From: a virus
Strand: one strand, 5' to 3'
Length of the DNA: 37,485 bases
Virus record (IMG/VR): IMGVR_UViG_3300029319_000163
Location: 1 to 37,485 of that record
Shown here: positions 20,566 through 28,655 of the stretch, one piece after another
Position numbering within the stretch: the first letter of the stretch is position 1
How the letters are laid out: each line of letters starts with the position of its first letter
Made by a program: the position numbers and the translations under genes
The notes under the pieces: model-generated
What the model was told of the DNA's origin: nothing
What the model saw: the letters and a program-made list of their open reading frames with translations, nothing else
Database searches by the model: none

Positions 20566-22892
20566 TAGCTTGCAAGTAAACCGCCAGGTCGTTTTTGTTT
20601 CACAAGTTCTTGCTGAACGGCTATACCAATTGCCTTGCCAAGTTGTCCAGCTTGATCGGCGTCGCCTTCAACAGATGAACCAGAAGCATCAACATTTACT
20701 GTTATGTTAGATCCGCCTATTTGATGATTGGGAACAATTGTTCCTGCCCGAGAAGGAACAAACAATTCAGGTCCTTTCTCGCCCACAAGTGATGCTTTGC
20801 CAACTGGTGGTCTGCCACCATTCGCAAATGTGAAGCCACTAGGAAAATCACCTAAAGACGGCAAACCCAGGTCGGTATTGAATAATGCTTTTGAGTCCAG
20901 CCCTGACTTCATGCTGCCGCGAAAAAACCCTGAAAGAGGGTTTGACCCGAAACCAAGTGCGCTAAAGATTGACCCCATAATACCGCCAGACCCTTGGGGA
21001 CCCATAATCGCCATTTGAAGGAACTGACTTGCGAGTCGCTTCAATATGCTGCTAGCAACGTCGCCAAGAGACTTGGTGCCCTCAATCATGCCCTCAATGC
21101 CAGTGATAATCTCATTGTTGATCGTGTTAGCTAATGTGATGGCTTCATCAGAAAGTTGTCTCTGCTGAAATGTCAAAATTTGAGTTGCATCAGATTGGGC
21201 ATAGATATTTTCAAGAGTTTTGACATAAGTGTCATATCTCTTCTGGGCGAAGTCGGCTCTTACCTGATCATTTTCCAGTTGGAAAATTGAATCTACAAGT
21301 TCGCGATTCTGTATTCTCTTGGTCCCATTTTCAGTTTTGTTAATATCAGCAAGTATGTCGGCACGCTCATGTTCTAATCGCTTGATCTCACGCTCCTCAT
21401 CAGATGTGATTTGCAGCAGTTCAAGGCGACGAGACAACCTTTGATTGATGCTTCCGCCCTGATCTTGATCCTGATCAATATCCAACACTGTTTTAATTTT
21501 TGTCTCTTGTGTCGGCTTACCAAGATCTTGCATCCGATTAATGAGAAGATTTATGTTCTTCTTTGAATTCTCAAGTTGAGCATTTAGATCGAGCAAGGTT
21601 CTGTTTCTGGCACCAGCTCCACGCGATCCAACTCTTTGCACAATCTCGTCTCTTTTTTCTTGCAGATCTAAGTTCCGCTCAAGTTCTTTGTTAAGCAACC
21701 GCTGTGCAGTTTCATAATTGCCGCCTCTGAGTGCTTGATTAAGTTCTTCCTGATGTATGGCAGCTTCTTGCGCTTTAAGTGCCATTTTTCCGTAATGACC
21801 TGCAATCGCCAGAATCGGCAAACTAACTAAGGCCGTTTTTAGAATCAATGCCTTGACTCCAGCTATTGCTAGAAAACTTGCTACAGCACCGACACTCTTG
21901 ATAAACACTGCAAGTGCTGGAAGAACAACCGCCAACGCACCTGCTAGGCCAATTGCGGCTGCAGCAATACCTTTGACTTCGCTCGGCAAAGTATCAAACA
22001 TTTTTACTACTTTTGTTATTTGCTCCACAACTGGCACGATCACAGGAAGCAAAGCTTGTCCTAAGCTTGTACTTAAACCTTTGACTGCATTATTTAGCGC
22101 CTGGAACTTTTGAGCAGGCGATTGTGCGATCAATGCCTTGACTTTTTCTCCATTAACTTCAAAGCCTTGTGCCAAAGCGTTTATAAGCACGTCGGCAGTA
22201 ATTTTGCCCTGTTTCGCCAATTCCCTGAGCTGACCCTCTTGCACACCCATTTCATCGGCAACAAGACTCAAGATCCCTGGAAGCTGCTCAGAGATGCTTC
22301 TAAATTCATCGCCCTGCAGTCTGCCTGAGCCCAAAGCTTGACTTAACTGTCTAAATGCCGCCGATGCCTCTATTGCACTTGTGCCACTCGCCAGTGCTGT
22401 GGCGTTAAAGCCGGCATAAACACTTTGAATGTCTTCCAGTGAGACGCCAAGAGGACGTAGACGTGCAAAAATGTCGGCAAATCCACTGCTTGAGTCCTGC
22501 AGCGACAAGTTAAAGTCTCTTGCATTTTGGCGAACTAATTGCTGTACGCGACCATATTCGCCAAATTCTTGTGACAGCAGCTTTAGTCGTAACTGTGTCT
22601 GCTCAAATGTCGCAGCCTGTTGTACAATACGTCGCGAAAATTCAGCTACACCAATACCAACTAATACATTTCTAAGATTGCCCATCTTGTCGGCAAACTT
22701 ATCTGCGCTACGAGCCGCCTTATCAAGTCCACCTTTGATTGCCCTACCTGCCCGCGCACCTTGCCTTCCAGCCGCGTCTAGAGCATCCTGGGCGCTTTTT
22801 ACACCCTTCTTGAGCCGATTAGTAGCTCCAGTTATTCGATTGAATGCCTGGACGGGTTGAGCCGCCTTAACAATAATCTCAACCGCTGCCAC
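20565..22892 (-). CDS. tail tape measure protein H
   Basis: 775 residues with the usual N-terminal tape-measure domain ('RLKLLSQEFGEYGRVQQLVRQNARDF', 'SIEASAAFRQLSQALGSGRLQGDEFRSISEQLPG' region). A hydrophobic multi-helix segment (~315-370) follows, then a long coiled middle, and a C-terminal Gly/Phe-rich end with 'GEKGPELFVPSRAGTIVPN', a common tape-measure end motif. It sets tail length; at ~0.15 nm per residue a tail of about 110 nm is expected. It follows the G/GT frameshift pair in the standard order. The start is ATG 22892. Confidence 0.92.
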   Translation of the reverse strand: MAAVEIIVKAAQPVQAFNRITGATNRLKKGVKSAQDALDAAGRQGARAGRAIKGGLDKAARSADKFADKMGNLRNVLVGIGVAEFSRRIVQQAATFEQTQLRLKLLSQEFGEYGRVQQLVRQNARDFNLSLQDSSSGFADIFARLRPLGVSLEDIQSVYAGFNATALASGTSAIEASAAFRQLSQALGSGRLQGDEFRSISEQLPGILSLVADEMGVQEGQLRELAKQGKITADVLINALAQGFEVNGEKVKALIAQSPAQKFQALNNAVKGLSTSLGQALLPVIVPVVEQITKVVKMFDTLPSEVKGIAAAAIGLAGALAVVLPALAVFIKSVGAVASFLAIAGVKALILKTALVSLPILAIAGHYGKMALKAQEAAIHQEELNQALRGGNYETAQRLLNKELERNLDLQEKRDEIVQRVGSRGAGARNRTLLDLNAQLENSKKNINLLINRMQDLGKPTQETKIKTVLDIDQDQDQGGSINQRLSRRLELLQITSDEEREIKRLEHERADILADINKTENGTKRIQNRELVDSIFQLENDQVRADFAQKRYDTYVKTLENIYAQSDATQILTFQQRQLSDEAITLANTINNEIITGIEGMIEGTKSLGDVASSILKRLASQFLQMAIMGPQGSGGIMGSIFSALGFGSNPLSGFFRGSMKSGLDSKALFNTDLGLPSLGDFPSGFTFANGGRPPVGKASLVGEKGPELFVPSRAGTIVPNHQIGGSNITVNVDASGSSVEGDADQAGQLGKAIGIAVQQELVKQKRPGGLLAS

Positions 22893-22920
22893 AATATCGC
22901 ACTAAATGTCTAAAAACACT

Positions 22921-23450
22921 CTACCTGCGCTGCGCTTTAGCACGCTCTTGTGCTTGTCGCTCACGCTCATTTTTAAGATCAAAGTACGCCGCCCAATATA
23001 CAAACTCCTCCTGTGTCATGTCACGCCGAAGCTGGCTGACAGTCATGCCAAGTTCGCAGGCCAAAAAGAACTCAAAGTAGAGCCAGTTGTCCTGCTTTAG
23101 TCGTTTTTTGATTCATCGACCTTTTCTTCCTCAAGGTCGAACAAGAACAGCTCAAGCTCATTGAGGATCTTTTCAGGCAGCTCACGCTGTAGTTTTGGCA
23201 CATCAGCCGAAGCAAATGCTTTACTTCCATCCTCACGCTCGGCCATTTGACACAGCATCTGAGTGCTGATGTCGAGAGCTTGGTCCGAGTTGGCAAGAGA
23301 CTGAGCACGTTTGCGATCTGCACGTGTGATCGCCTTGAAGTACAAAGTCATCCCAACAGAACCATCAGGTTTTTTGACTTCAAATTTGCGGCGCTCAGAC
23401 AAGTCAAACATGCCGACGAGCATGTCAACTGTTCTTTCCTTCTGGGTCAT
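22921..23450 (-). CDS. tail chaperone GT (-1 frameshift product)
   Basis: The G frame continues through a -1 slip at A-AAA-AAC (23103-23109) into a 60-residue extension. This runs from 'LKQDNWLYFEFFLACELGMT' through 'QLRRDMTQEEFVYWAAYFDL' to a basic 'KNERERQAQERAKAQRR' and stops at 22921. The total is ~176 residues. The 'T' domain in lambda links G to the tail tube protein and gathers tube subunits on the tape measure; the ratio of G to GT is set by slip frequency. The extension has no start codon of its own and fills the otherwise empty G-H gap, which strongly supports the call. Confidence 0.9.
23097..23450 (-). CDS. tail assembly chaperone G (unshifted product)
   Basis: 117 residues: 'RRKFEVKKPDGSVGMTLYFKAITRADRKRAQ', helical 'DISTQMLCQMAERED', and an acidic end 'NELELFLFDLEEEKVDESKND'. 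It coats the tape measure during tail assembly and is absent from the mature tail. It lies between the tail tube and tape measure genes, as in nearly all long-tailed phages. The normal stop (23097-23099) is just past the slip site, so most ribosomes make this form. Confidence 0.92.
   Translation of the reverse strand: MTQKERTVDMLVGMFDLSERRKFEVKKPDGSVGMTLYFKAITRADRKRAQSLANSDQALDISTQMLCQMAEREDGSKAFASADVPKLQRELPEKILNELELFLFDLEEEKVDESKND
23103..23109 (-). promoter_or_regulatory. programmed -1 ribosomal frameshift slippery site
   Basis: The minus strand reads A-AAA-AAC in the G frame (TCA AAA AAC GAC TAA). It is a canonical X-XXY-YYZ heptamer and lies two codons before the G stop. Slipping one base back opens the 60-codon T extension. 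No downstream pseudoknot could be worked out by eye. Confidence 0.9.
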
Positions 23451-23872
23451 CAGATACCGTTAGTAATCGTGCCGTTGCAGGTGAAGTTGACCGAGATCAC
23501 TTCAATCTCGCCCACTGTAGCCGCATACTCCGCAGAAGTGATTAGTGCCGCAAAGCTGATCTTTTTGTCGCCAGTTTCGTCAAGATACAGCTCAAAGTTG
23601 GCGTTGGCAGGATCCTCAGTGGTCAAAACCTCGTTGATAAGGTCGAGCTTGTCTCCTGAACCTGGAGCGTCATAGAGCATCTCAACAGTTCCTGAGCCAC
23701 CCACAAGACCACCGACATAAGCACGGAAAGTATCGCCGTGATCTGTGACCTCAAGCTGCTCTTTCTCGACACTTAGTGACCAAGACCGCACAGCAGCGAC
23801 CTCTCCAAGTGCCGCACCAGCAGCATCTTTGTCAAACTTGACAGTTCCTTGTTGTCCGCGATAGAAAGCCAT
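23450..23872 (-). CDS. major tail tube protein, second copy
   Basis: 140 residues, beta-rich, tail-tube/gpV type. It opens 'MAFYRGQQGTVKFDKDAAG', then 'VRSWSLSVEKEQLEVTDHGD', 'FELYLDETGDKKISF' and 'EVISVNFTCNGTITNGI'. It is a clear paralogue of the neighbouring 23875-24291 gene, similar along its full length (about half identical by eye). It overlaps the chaperone G start by one base. It may be the tube subunit itself or a variant that forms the proximal or distal rings; the sequence does not decide. Confidence 0.85.
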   Translation of the reverse strand: MAFYRGQQGTVKFDKDAAGAALGEVAAVRSWSLSVEKEQLEVTDHGDTFRAYVGGLVGGSGTVEMLYDAPGSGDKLDLINEVLTTEDPANANFELYLDETGDKKISFAALITSAEYAATVGEIEVISVNFTCNGTITNGI

Positions 23873-23874
23873 GA

Positions 23875-24291
23875 TCAGATAGCAGTAGTGATAGTACCGT
23901 TAGTAACAAAATTAACGGTGATGATCTCAAGCTCACCGATAGTTGCGCCCATTTCGGCAGAAGTAACTACACCATCAAAACTGACTTTTTTGTCGCCTGA
24001 AGTATCAAGGAACAACTCGAATGATGCTGTGCCCTCATCTGTTGCCGTATTGATGTGATCAACAAATGCTGCCGTCTCATCAGAGGATGAAGCGGTGTAA
24101 ATCACTTCTACACTGCCAGAACCACTAACAATGCCACCGACGTTGCCTGCATAAGTGTCGCCCATAGAGGTGGTCTCAAGGACGGCCTTATCAAGAGTCA
24201 AAGACCAGGATCTCGTGCTAGTGATTGCAGAGTTGGAGGAGCCAGCATCATCAAATTTGACGCTTCCCTCCTCACCGCGATAAAAGGCCAT
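23875..24291 (-). CDS. major tail tube protein, first copy
   Basis: 138 residues. It opens 'MAFYRGEEGSVKFDDAGSS', then 'TRSWSLTLDKAVLETTSMGD', 'NVGGIVSGSGSVEVIYTA', 'FELFLDTSGDKKVSFDGVV' and 'LEIITVNFVTNGTITTAI'. The fold and position correspond to lambda gpV, which polymerises into the tail tube. It lies 2 bases upstream of its paralogue and 2 bases after the tail terminator gene. Both copies are intact with matching ends, so neither looks like a pseudogene. Confidence 0.88.
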   Translation of the reverse strand: MAFYRGEEGSVKFDDAGSSNSAITSTRSWSLTLDKAVLETTSMGDTYAGNVGGIVSGSGSVEVIYTASSSDETAAFVDHINTATDEGTASFELFLDTSGDKKVSFDGVVTSAEMGATIGELEIITVNFVTNGTITTAI

Positions 24292-24293
24292 AG

Positions 24294-24719
24294 TCAGAGT
24301 TCCTCAATAAATTCAAAGGTGACGCGAACTTGTGTCTGAAAAAATCCACCTGGTAATGTGGTTGTAATTACAGATGGTCCAGTTGGCGCGTCAAAATAAA
24401 CATCTGACACGTTAATCCTATTATAGAGATCACGAATACGCTTCCCTACGGTGTAATTAGGGCCACTACCTACACCAGGTGCGGAGAATATATTGATAAC
24501 AATAAGTCCGACAATAAGGTTGTCACTGCCGGTCGCCTCATTAAGTGTTAGATACTGACTTTCGTCAAATGAAACTTCGCACTGCACCCAAGTTGAGTTT
24601 GGTGTCGGCTCATATGGCAAGTTGTTGAAGACAACAGGTATCGCAGGACTGTCTGCCAACTCAGTAGCCAGCCGACCCTCAATAACTGATCTGATTGTGT
24701 TTAAGTTTGCGGCTGCCAT
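24294..24719 (-). CDS. tail terminator / completion protein (lambda U-like)
   Basis: 141 residues: 'NTIRSVIEGRLATELADSPAIPVVFNNLPYEPTPNSTWVQCEV', 'VGLIVINIFSAPGVG', 'VGKRIRDLYNRI', 'FFQTQVRVTFEFIEEL'. This matches the DUF4128/gpU-type alpha-beta tail-terminator family, which caps tail growth and joins the head. The position between the gp10-like protein and the tail tube gene fits. One-base overlap with its upstream neighbour. Confidence 0.85.
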   Translation of the reverse strand: MAAANLNTIRSVIEGRLATELADSPAIPVVFNNLPYEPTPNSTWVQCEVSFDESQYLTLNEATGSDNLIVGLIVINIFSAPGVGSGPNYTVGKRIRDLYNRINVSDVYFDAPTGPSVITTTLPGGFFQTQVRVTFEFIEEL

Positions 24720-25183
24720 TACCTCTTACCATTGATAATTTCGTCATAAGCCCTAGTCACAAAGCGTTGCATCGACTTTGCAATCAAATCTGGGTAACCC
24801 TTTTTAATCTGATTGTTTTTAGAACGCCAGCCAGCTGGCTTTGCATTACGCCATGAACGAGGCAAATTAGTGCCGAAGATTACAGGCTCAGCATAGGGTT
24901 GGTTGTTAAAACAATGATAGTTATTGCCAAGCTTCTCATTGCCGGCTATGTAATTCACGCCCTCAGGTGGCAGAATTGTTTTGCCATACTTTGCCTTTTC
25001 CTTAATTGGCCCAGTGTCTGTGTTCTCACCGATCTGCCAGCTAGCTCTAAGAGTGCCTGTATCGACTGAGGTGCCTTTCTTAAGTCGTCTATCAGTCTCA
25101 AAAACAACACTACGCAAAAGTTTCTCGACTGAGTTATACAGATAGTCGTCCAGATCATCTAGTTTTACTAGCTGTTTCGCCAC
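24719..25183 (-). CDS. HK97 gp10-like / tail completion (Z-like) protein
   Basis: 154 residues. The N-terminal helix 'LDDLDDYLYNSVEKLLRSVVFETDRRLKKGTSVDTGTLRASWQIG' is the typical HK97_gp10 / gpZ motif (T.VDTG.LR.S). It is followed by 'YNN'-type aromatic residues ('NNYHCFNNQPYAEPV') and a basic C-terminus. The protein completes the tail-side connector. It is flanked by the closure protein and the terminator, in the expected order. Confidence 0.87.
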   Translation of the reverse strand: MAKQLVKLDDLDDYLYNSVEKLLRSVVFETDRRLKKGTSVDTGTLRASWQIGENTDTGPIKEKAKYGKTILPPEGVNYIAGNEKLGNNYHCFNNQPYAEPVIFGTNLPRSWRNAKPAGWRSKNNQIKKGYPDLIAKSMQRFVTRAYDEIINGKR

Positions 25184-25563
25184 TATGCCACCAGATAGAG
25201 TTCATAAGTGATTGCTTGATTGGCTTGCTGTGTCGTCTCAACACTGATAATTTGGTAAACTTTGCTTAAGATAGTTACCTTGTCATCTGGAAGCGGCTCA
25301 TTGTCAAGTGACAAAGCCGAGACAGTTAGGCGCTTGGTGACCTTAAAATGCCCGACTTGATTTGCTCCGTAGGCTAAATTATTTATCTCACTCTTCTTCA
25401 CATTTTCTAAAACACCTTTCACCGTCTCAGAAACAATTGTCTCGTCTGCCTCACCAGTTGAGGTATTGTATGCTCCACGTGTTACAAAGTTGATAGTTAC
25501 GTCGCCGCCAACCTCCTTAATTGCCGAATCAGCACTTTTCCGTAGCGAGTCAACAACTGACAT
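25183..25563 (-). CDS. head closure / head-tail joining protein
   Basis: 126 residues, beta-rich: 'GGDVTINFVTRGAYNTSTGEADETIVSETVKGVLENVKKSE', then 'VGHFKVTKRLTVSALSLDNEPLPDDKVTILSKVYQIISVETTQQANQAITYELYLV'. The 'D.V.i....y.I..V......g..i.Y.L.l' end is typical of small head-closure (stopper) proteins. Assignment is by pattern and by its place between adaptor and gp10-like genes. Overlaps both neighbours by one base. Confidence 0.8.
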   Translation of the reverse strand: MSVVDSLRKSADSAIKEVGGDVTINFVTRGAYNTSTGEADETIVSETVKGVLENVKKSEINNLAYGANQVGHFKVTKRLTVSALSLDNEPLPDDKVTILSKVYQIISVETTQQANQAITYELYLVA

Positions 25564-25787
25564 TAGATTCTGTAAGCAATTGCGGCTCCACCACTCAAAG
25601 TGATGCTTGTAATAGTGCCGTACAAGTAAGAATCAGCAGGAAACTGTTCGTTGACGAGAGAGTTACCAGTCAGATCCTCACTAGAAATGGCACTGATAGT
25701 GCTGGCCTCATAGAAGTAAATAGCGCAAAAGCGGCCTGTATGTGCTGCCGTGTCAGTAATTACTTCTGCCCCACTGGCATACATCAT
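25563..25787 (-). CDS. small beta-rich virion-region protein, 74 aa
   Basis: 74 residues: 'DTAAHTGRFCAIYFYEASTISAISSEDLTGNSLVNEQFPADSYLYGTITSITLSGGAAIAYRI'-type repeating beta strands. The pattern 'hTG....i.........i.s.....l.G..ltg..fpag..l.G..tsItL..G..iaY' is a known small phage structural family, probably head decoration or trimer spike, recalled from memory. Start could be either Met of MM. Location among head-tail genes supports a virion role. Confidence 0.75.
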   Translation of the reverse strand: MMYASGAEVITDTAAHTGRFCAIYFYEASTISAISSEDLTGNSLVNEQFPADSYLYGTITSITLSGGAAIAYRI

Positions 25788-25789
25788 GA

Positions 25790-26350
25790 TTAACTCCGCT
25801 TTACTGAAATGTTACCCGGCCCACTAATTCTAAGTCCAGTCAAATAACGCTCCACCATCGGTGGAATGCGATCTGCACCAGTAGCGCCGCCCAACTGAGT
25901 ATCAAGCCTGATGTTGCCGACCTTGATGTTGCTAAAGTCTTCCAGATTGCTTAGGCCAATACCATCTTTGTTGTTATTGAGGTAAACGGCTAGTTCCACC
26001 TGAGCACGCTCGATCTCATATGGGATCTCAGTATCGGTGTAGTAATCTGTCGTGACTCTAAAAGGAAAGCCGACAGAGTAAGTATTGATATAGGTATCTG
26101 GCTTGCGCACGCCAGTACGCGGCCATTGCAATGCCTGGGTGTCAGTCGCCCTTGCACCTATAAATCTTTCACGATCAAGCCGCTGTGTCGCGTAAGTAAG
26201 AGCGCGATTTTTTTGGTCATCAGTAGCAGAAGCCCATGCGGCTACATCTGTACCTTCAACCATCGCGTCAATATAATCATTCGCTGCTGCCAGAGTCAGG
26301 TAGCTGTTTGCGCTTGCTCCTCCCGCTGTTGCGTCGATTGTTACTGCCAT
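25790..26350 (-). CDS. head-tail adaptor (DnaT-like / gp6-like connector)
   Basis: 186 residues: 'ANSYLTLAAANDYIDAMVEGTDVAAWASATDDQKNRALTYATQRLDRERFIG' is the characteristic start of the DnaT-like/head-tail connector family. It continues 'ALQWPRTG', 'PYEIERAQVELAVYL' and 'ERYLTGL'. The helical bundle forms the 12-fold adaptor below the portal. It follows the capsid and decoration genes by position and precedes the closure protein. The 26277-26450 small gene overlaps its start by 74 bases. Confidence 0.85.
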   Translation of the reverse strand: MAVTIDATAGGASANSYLTLAAANDYIDAMVEGTDVAAWASATDDQKNRALTYATQRLDRERFIGARATDTQALQWPRTGVRKPDTYINTYSVGFPFRVTTDYYTDTEIPYEIERAQVELAVYLNNNKDGIGLSNLEDFSNIKVGNIRLDTQLGGATGADRIPPMVERYLTGLRISGPGNISVKRS

Positions 26351-26450
26351 TCTTAGTTTCAGGCTTAGTTTTCTTGACTTCAGGGGTGGAGGCCGCCGCT
26401 TGCGCAGCAGCCTCTTGTGCCCTAAGTCGCTTAAAAGCGAAGTAACCCAT
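26277..26450 (-). CDS. small Ala/Lys-rich protein, 57 aa
   Basis: A 57-codon frame from ATG 26450: 'MGYFAFKRLRAQEAAAQAAA' helix, 'STPEVKKTKPETK' and a basic Arg/Ser tail. The first 20-30 residues, 'MGYFAFkRLReQEAAA.AAASTPEVKKTK', match a small structural-region protein I associate with phages of this kind. Its final 25 codons overlap the adaptor gene in another frame, so the real length is less certain. The start overlaps the preceding gene's TGA region. Confidence 0.6.
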   Translation of the reverse strand: MGYFAFKRLRAQEAAAQAAASTPEVKKTKPETKNGSNNRRNSGRSKRKQLPDSGSSE

Positions 26451-26815
26451 CAGGAACTAGCGCCCTTCAGAGCCACATAGTTCAGGACGATTGCCTCGCC
26501 CAAAGAACCTGCGGAGACATTGGCGACAGTGATCGCAAAGGATCCGTCAGCAATGGTGTTTGCCTGAACCAGGTAGCTGCCAGCAGTGCCGCCAGAACCA
26601 TGGTTTACAATCACAACGTCGGTTGAAGAAACTTCACTGTTGGTGACAGTGAAAGAAACTTCCGCTGCAGCAGCAAGTGCCGCATCATCCATTGTGATTT
26701 GACCGGATGCAGCATTAAGCGTCACGCCGGTTGACTTGCTGGTGGCCTGAGTGACAGTACCGCCAGTGGTGGGGCCGATCAGTTTGCCCGCTGTTGCCTC
26801 AAAGATAGATGCCAT
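26450..26815 (-). CDS. head decoration-type protein
   Basis: 121 residues, beta-rich, Gly/Thr/Ser-rich: 'GGTVTQATSKSTGVTLNAASGQITMDDAALAAAAEVSFTVTNSEVSSTDVVIVNHGSGGTAGSYLVQ' and 'VANVSAGSLGEAIVLNYVALKG'. The GxGGTVTQxTSKxTGVTLN...GQITM motif is a common phage structural family placed right after the major capsid. It likely decorates or stabilises the capsid. Spacing to the capsid gene is 11 bases. Confidence 0.8.
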   Translation of the reverse strand: MASIFEATAGKLIGPTTGGTVTQATSKSTGVTLNAASGQITMDDAALAAAAEVSFTVTNSEVSSTDVVIVNHGSGGTAGSYLVQANTIADGSFAITVANVSAGSLGEAIVLNYVALKGASS

Positions 26816-26826
26816 GATTAGTTACC

Positions 26827-27876
26827 TCAATCCAAGTTGGAAGTAACAGTGGCGCGAACAATGCCGAGGTTTTTAGTCTCGTACACTTTCGACCAGTTGC
26901 CCACAGTTTCAAGCTGAGAGCGGGTCGGGTTCACAGTGGTGACAGCCCACTTAGCACCAACAGGGTGATAGCAATAGTGGAGGTCAAGAGCCATTGCGTC
27001 CGACTTGGCGAGCACATCGCGATCAGTCTCAGTACGCAGGGCCAGTTGTTCGCCAGAAGCGACTGCACCTTGAGTAAAGAAGTAGGTCGCGTACTCAGTG
27101 CTGCTGCCAGAACCGGCAGTTTGCACATCGTCAGAGACAATCACACGCAGACCCATGTAAGTCGCGAAAGTATTCGCATCTTCATAAGCACGTGCAACAG
27201 AACCACCGAAAGCATTGATGGTGGATGCGCCAGTGGCTGAGGTGTCAAGACGAGCCTCAGTGTTAGTCACATAATCAATTGCGCGACGCTCAACCAGGCT
27301 GTAGAAAACCGAGCTGTGCATACAAACGGCGGTCAGCTTTTCACCTTGGTCGCCCAGCAGAGACTTGGCCTCAGCAATGTGACGAGGAGAAAGCATGGTG
27401 GGTGAATCGCCAGACTCACCATCAATGGTCAGCGGGAAGAAAGCAGCAGAAGAGCTAGTGGAGCCCAGGCTTCCAAACACGCCGGCCAAGCAAGAAAGCA
27501 GATCCTTTTGGCGTTGATTAGCAACATAATCAGCAACCTTTTGGCCGATAGCAGCCATAGGATCAGAACCGGCAGCCAGAGCGGCGAGGTCGCGGCTTTC
27601 AAAGGCGCGTCCACGATGGAGCATAACTCCAATCTGATTGTCGGCAGTAATCTTGCCAGGAGTCAGTGAAGAGCTGTCAGTCAGCACTTCAAAGTCGCCA
27701 GACAGATTAGCTTTGTAGAAAGGGATCTTGATAAAATCGCCGCCCTCTGTAGCATTCAGCTCCGCAAGAGGCTGAACAACACCCGATGACAAAAAGGCAT
27801 CGCGTTGGGTGGTTTGCTCAATAACATACGGAGTAAATACCTCGGGGACGATAATATCAGAGCGAAGAGTCGCCAT
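26827..27876 (-). CDS. major capsid protein
   Basis: 349 residues of the HK97-fold coat group that begins 'ATLRSDIIVPEVFTPYVIEQTTQRDAFLSSGVV'. Motifs: 'GDFIKIPFYKANLSGDFEVLTDSSSLTPGKITADNQIGVMLHRGRAFESRDLAALAAGSDPM' and a C-terminal 'YHPVGAKWAV'. It forms the icosahedral shell. It follows the scaffold gene with a 71-bp gap that carries a weak promoter candidate, and precedes the decoration protein. Moderate size and no protease nearby imply a scaffold-dependent, uncleaved capsid. Confidence 0.9.
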   Translation of the reverse strand: MATLRSDIIVPEVFTPYVIEQTTQRDAFLSSGVVQPLAELNATEGGDFIKIPFYKANLSGDFEVLTDSSSLTPGKITADNQIGVMLHRGRAFESRDLAALAAGSDPMAAIGQKVADYVANQRQKDLLSCLAGVFGSLGSTSSSAAFFPLTIDGESGDSPTMLSPRHIAEAKSLLGDQGEKLTAVCMHSSVFYSLVERRAIDYVTNTEARLDTSATGASTINAFGGSVARAYEDANTFATYMGLRVIVSDDVQTAGSGSSTEYATYFFTQGAVASGEQLALRTETDRDVLAKSDAMALDLHYCYHPVGAKWAVTTVNPTRSQLETVGNWSKVYETKNLGIVRATVTSNLD

Positions 27877-27939
27877 GATACAGTCAGAGAAATTTACTTA
27901 TGCCCCACAGAGGCGTCAGCGCAGCACAGCCTTGCCGTA

Positions 27940-27945
27940 GTTATA
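27940..27945 (-). promoter_or_regulatory. possible -10 element upstream of the capsid gene
   Basis: Minus-strand TATAAC lies in an AT-rich tract (AATATATAAC) between the scaffold stop and the capsid ATG, ~64 bases upstream of the ATG. No recognisable -35 is present. It could give extra capsid mRNA. Weak evidence. Confidence 0.3.
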
Positions 27946-27947
27946 TA

Positions 27948-28622
27948 TTAACTATTAGCCGCAGACCTAAATCTTTCATAGAGGTCGCGGTCAGTTCTAA
28001 ACAGTCGTGATTGCTCTGTCAGGTTGTAACTTTCACGTGCAAATGGATTCTTCATTCCAGGTGGAGTCTCTGCACTTGAACGCGATGATGGTGCTCCACC
28101 ACCTGTCGGACGTGGCGACTTTTGCATCCAGTCAGGAAGACTATTCTTTGCCCACTCACTAACAGGCCGACGCTCATAACCATCAACAACAACCACCGTG
28201 CCGTCTTGCTCACGCTCAATGCGATCAGGAGACAGCTTGGTCTTTAGAACCATGTCTGGGTCATGAACAACATCGGCCAATGCACTGATTGCAGGCGTGA
28301 TTAGTTCCAGCTCTTTGACCCTTGCTTCTAATTCGGCAATACGTTGATCTTTCTCAGCCGTTGCATCTCTGAATTGCTGTTCAAGTGCTTGCCGAGCTTC
28401 TGTGTATTTGCCTTGCGACTCAAGTTGTGATTGTTCGGCTTTTTGCTTGAATTCAATTAGCTCCTGAATATCCACGCCATCTGGAACGGCCTTTGCCTGC
28501 TGTTTAGCTCGCTTGTACTCATCCAACAGCTCAGCATTTTTGCGCCGCATTGCTTCTAGTTCTGCAATAAGTGCAGAATTGTCGGCACCTTGCTCCACAG
28601 GAGTGGTTTGCTCTTCTGACAT
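27948..28622 (-). CDS. capsid scaffolding protein
   Basis: 224 residues, strongly charged, Glu/Gln/Lys-rich coiled coil from ~15 to 110 ('ALIAELEAMRRKNAELLDEYKRAKQQAK', 'EQQFRDATAEKDQRIAELEARVKELEL'), then a Pro/Ser linker ('KSPRPTGGGAPSSRSSAETPPG') and a basic C-terminal helix ('ESYNLTEQSRLFRTDRDLYERFR'). Coiled coil plus short basic C-tail directly before the capsid gene is the classic scaffold. It would be recycled or degraded after assembly. Confidence 0.88.
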   Translation of the reverse strand: MSEEQTTPVEQGADNSALIAELEAMRRKNAELLDEYKRAKQQAKAVPDGVDIQELIEFKQKAEQSQLESQGKYTEARQALEQQFRDATAEKDQRIAELEARVKELELITPAISALADVVHDPDMVLKTKLSPDRIEREQDGTVVVVDGYERRPVSEWAKNSLPDWMQKSPRPTGGGAPSSRSSAETPPGMKNPFARESYNLTEQSRLFRTDRDLYERFRSAANS

Positions 28623-28655
28623 ATGTAAGCGGATTTAACAAGCCATATTATCCGC

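Noticed and set aside
22429-22860. 143-codon frame on the plus strand inside the tape measure
   Set aside because: It is antisense to the tape measure, Cys/Ser/Arg-rich, with no ribosome site; an ordinary shadow of the real gene.
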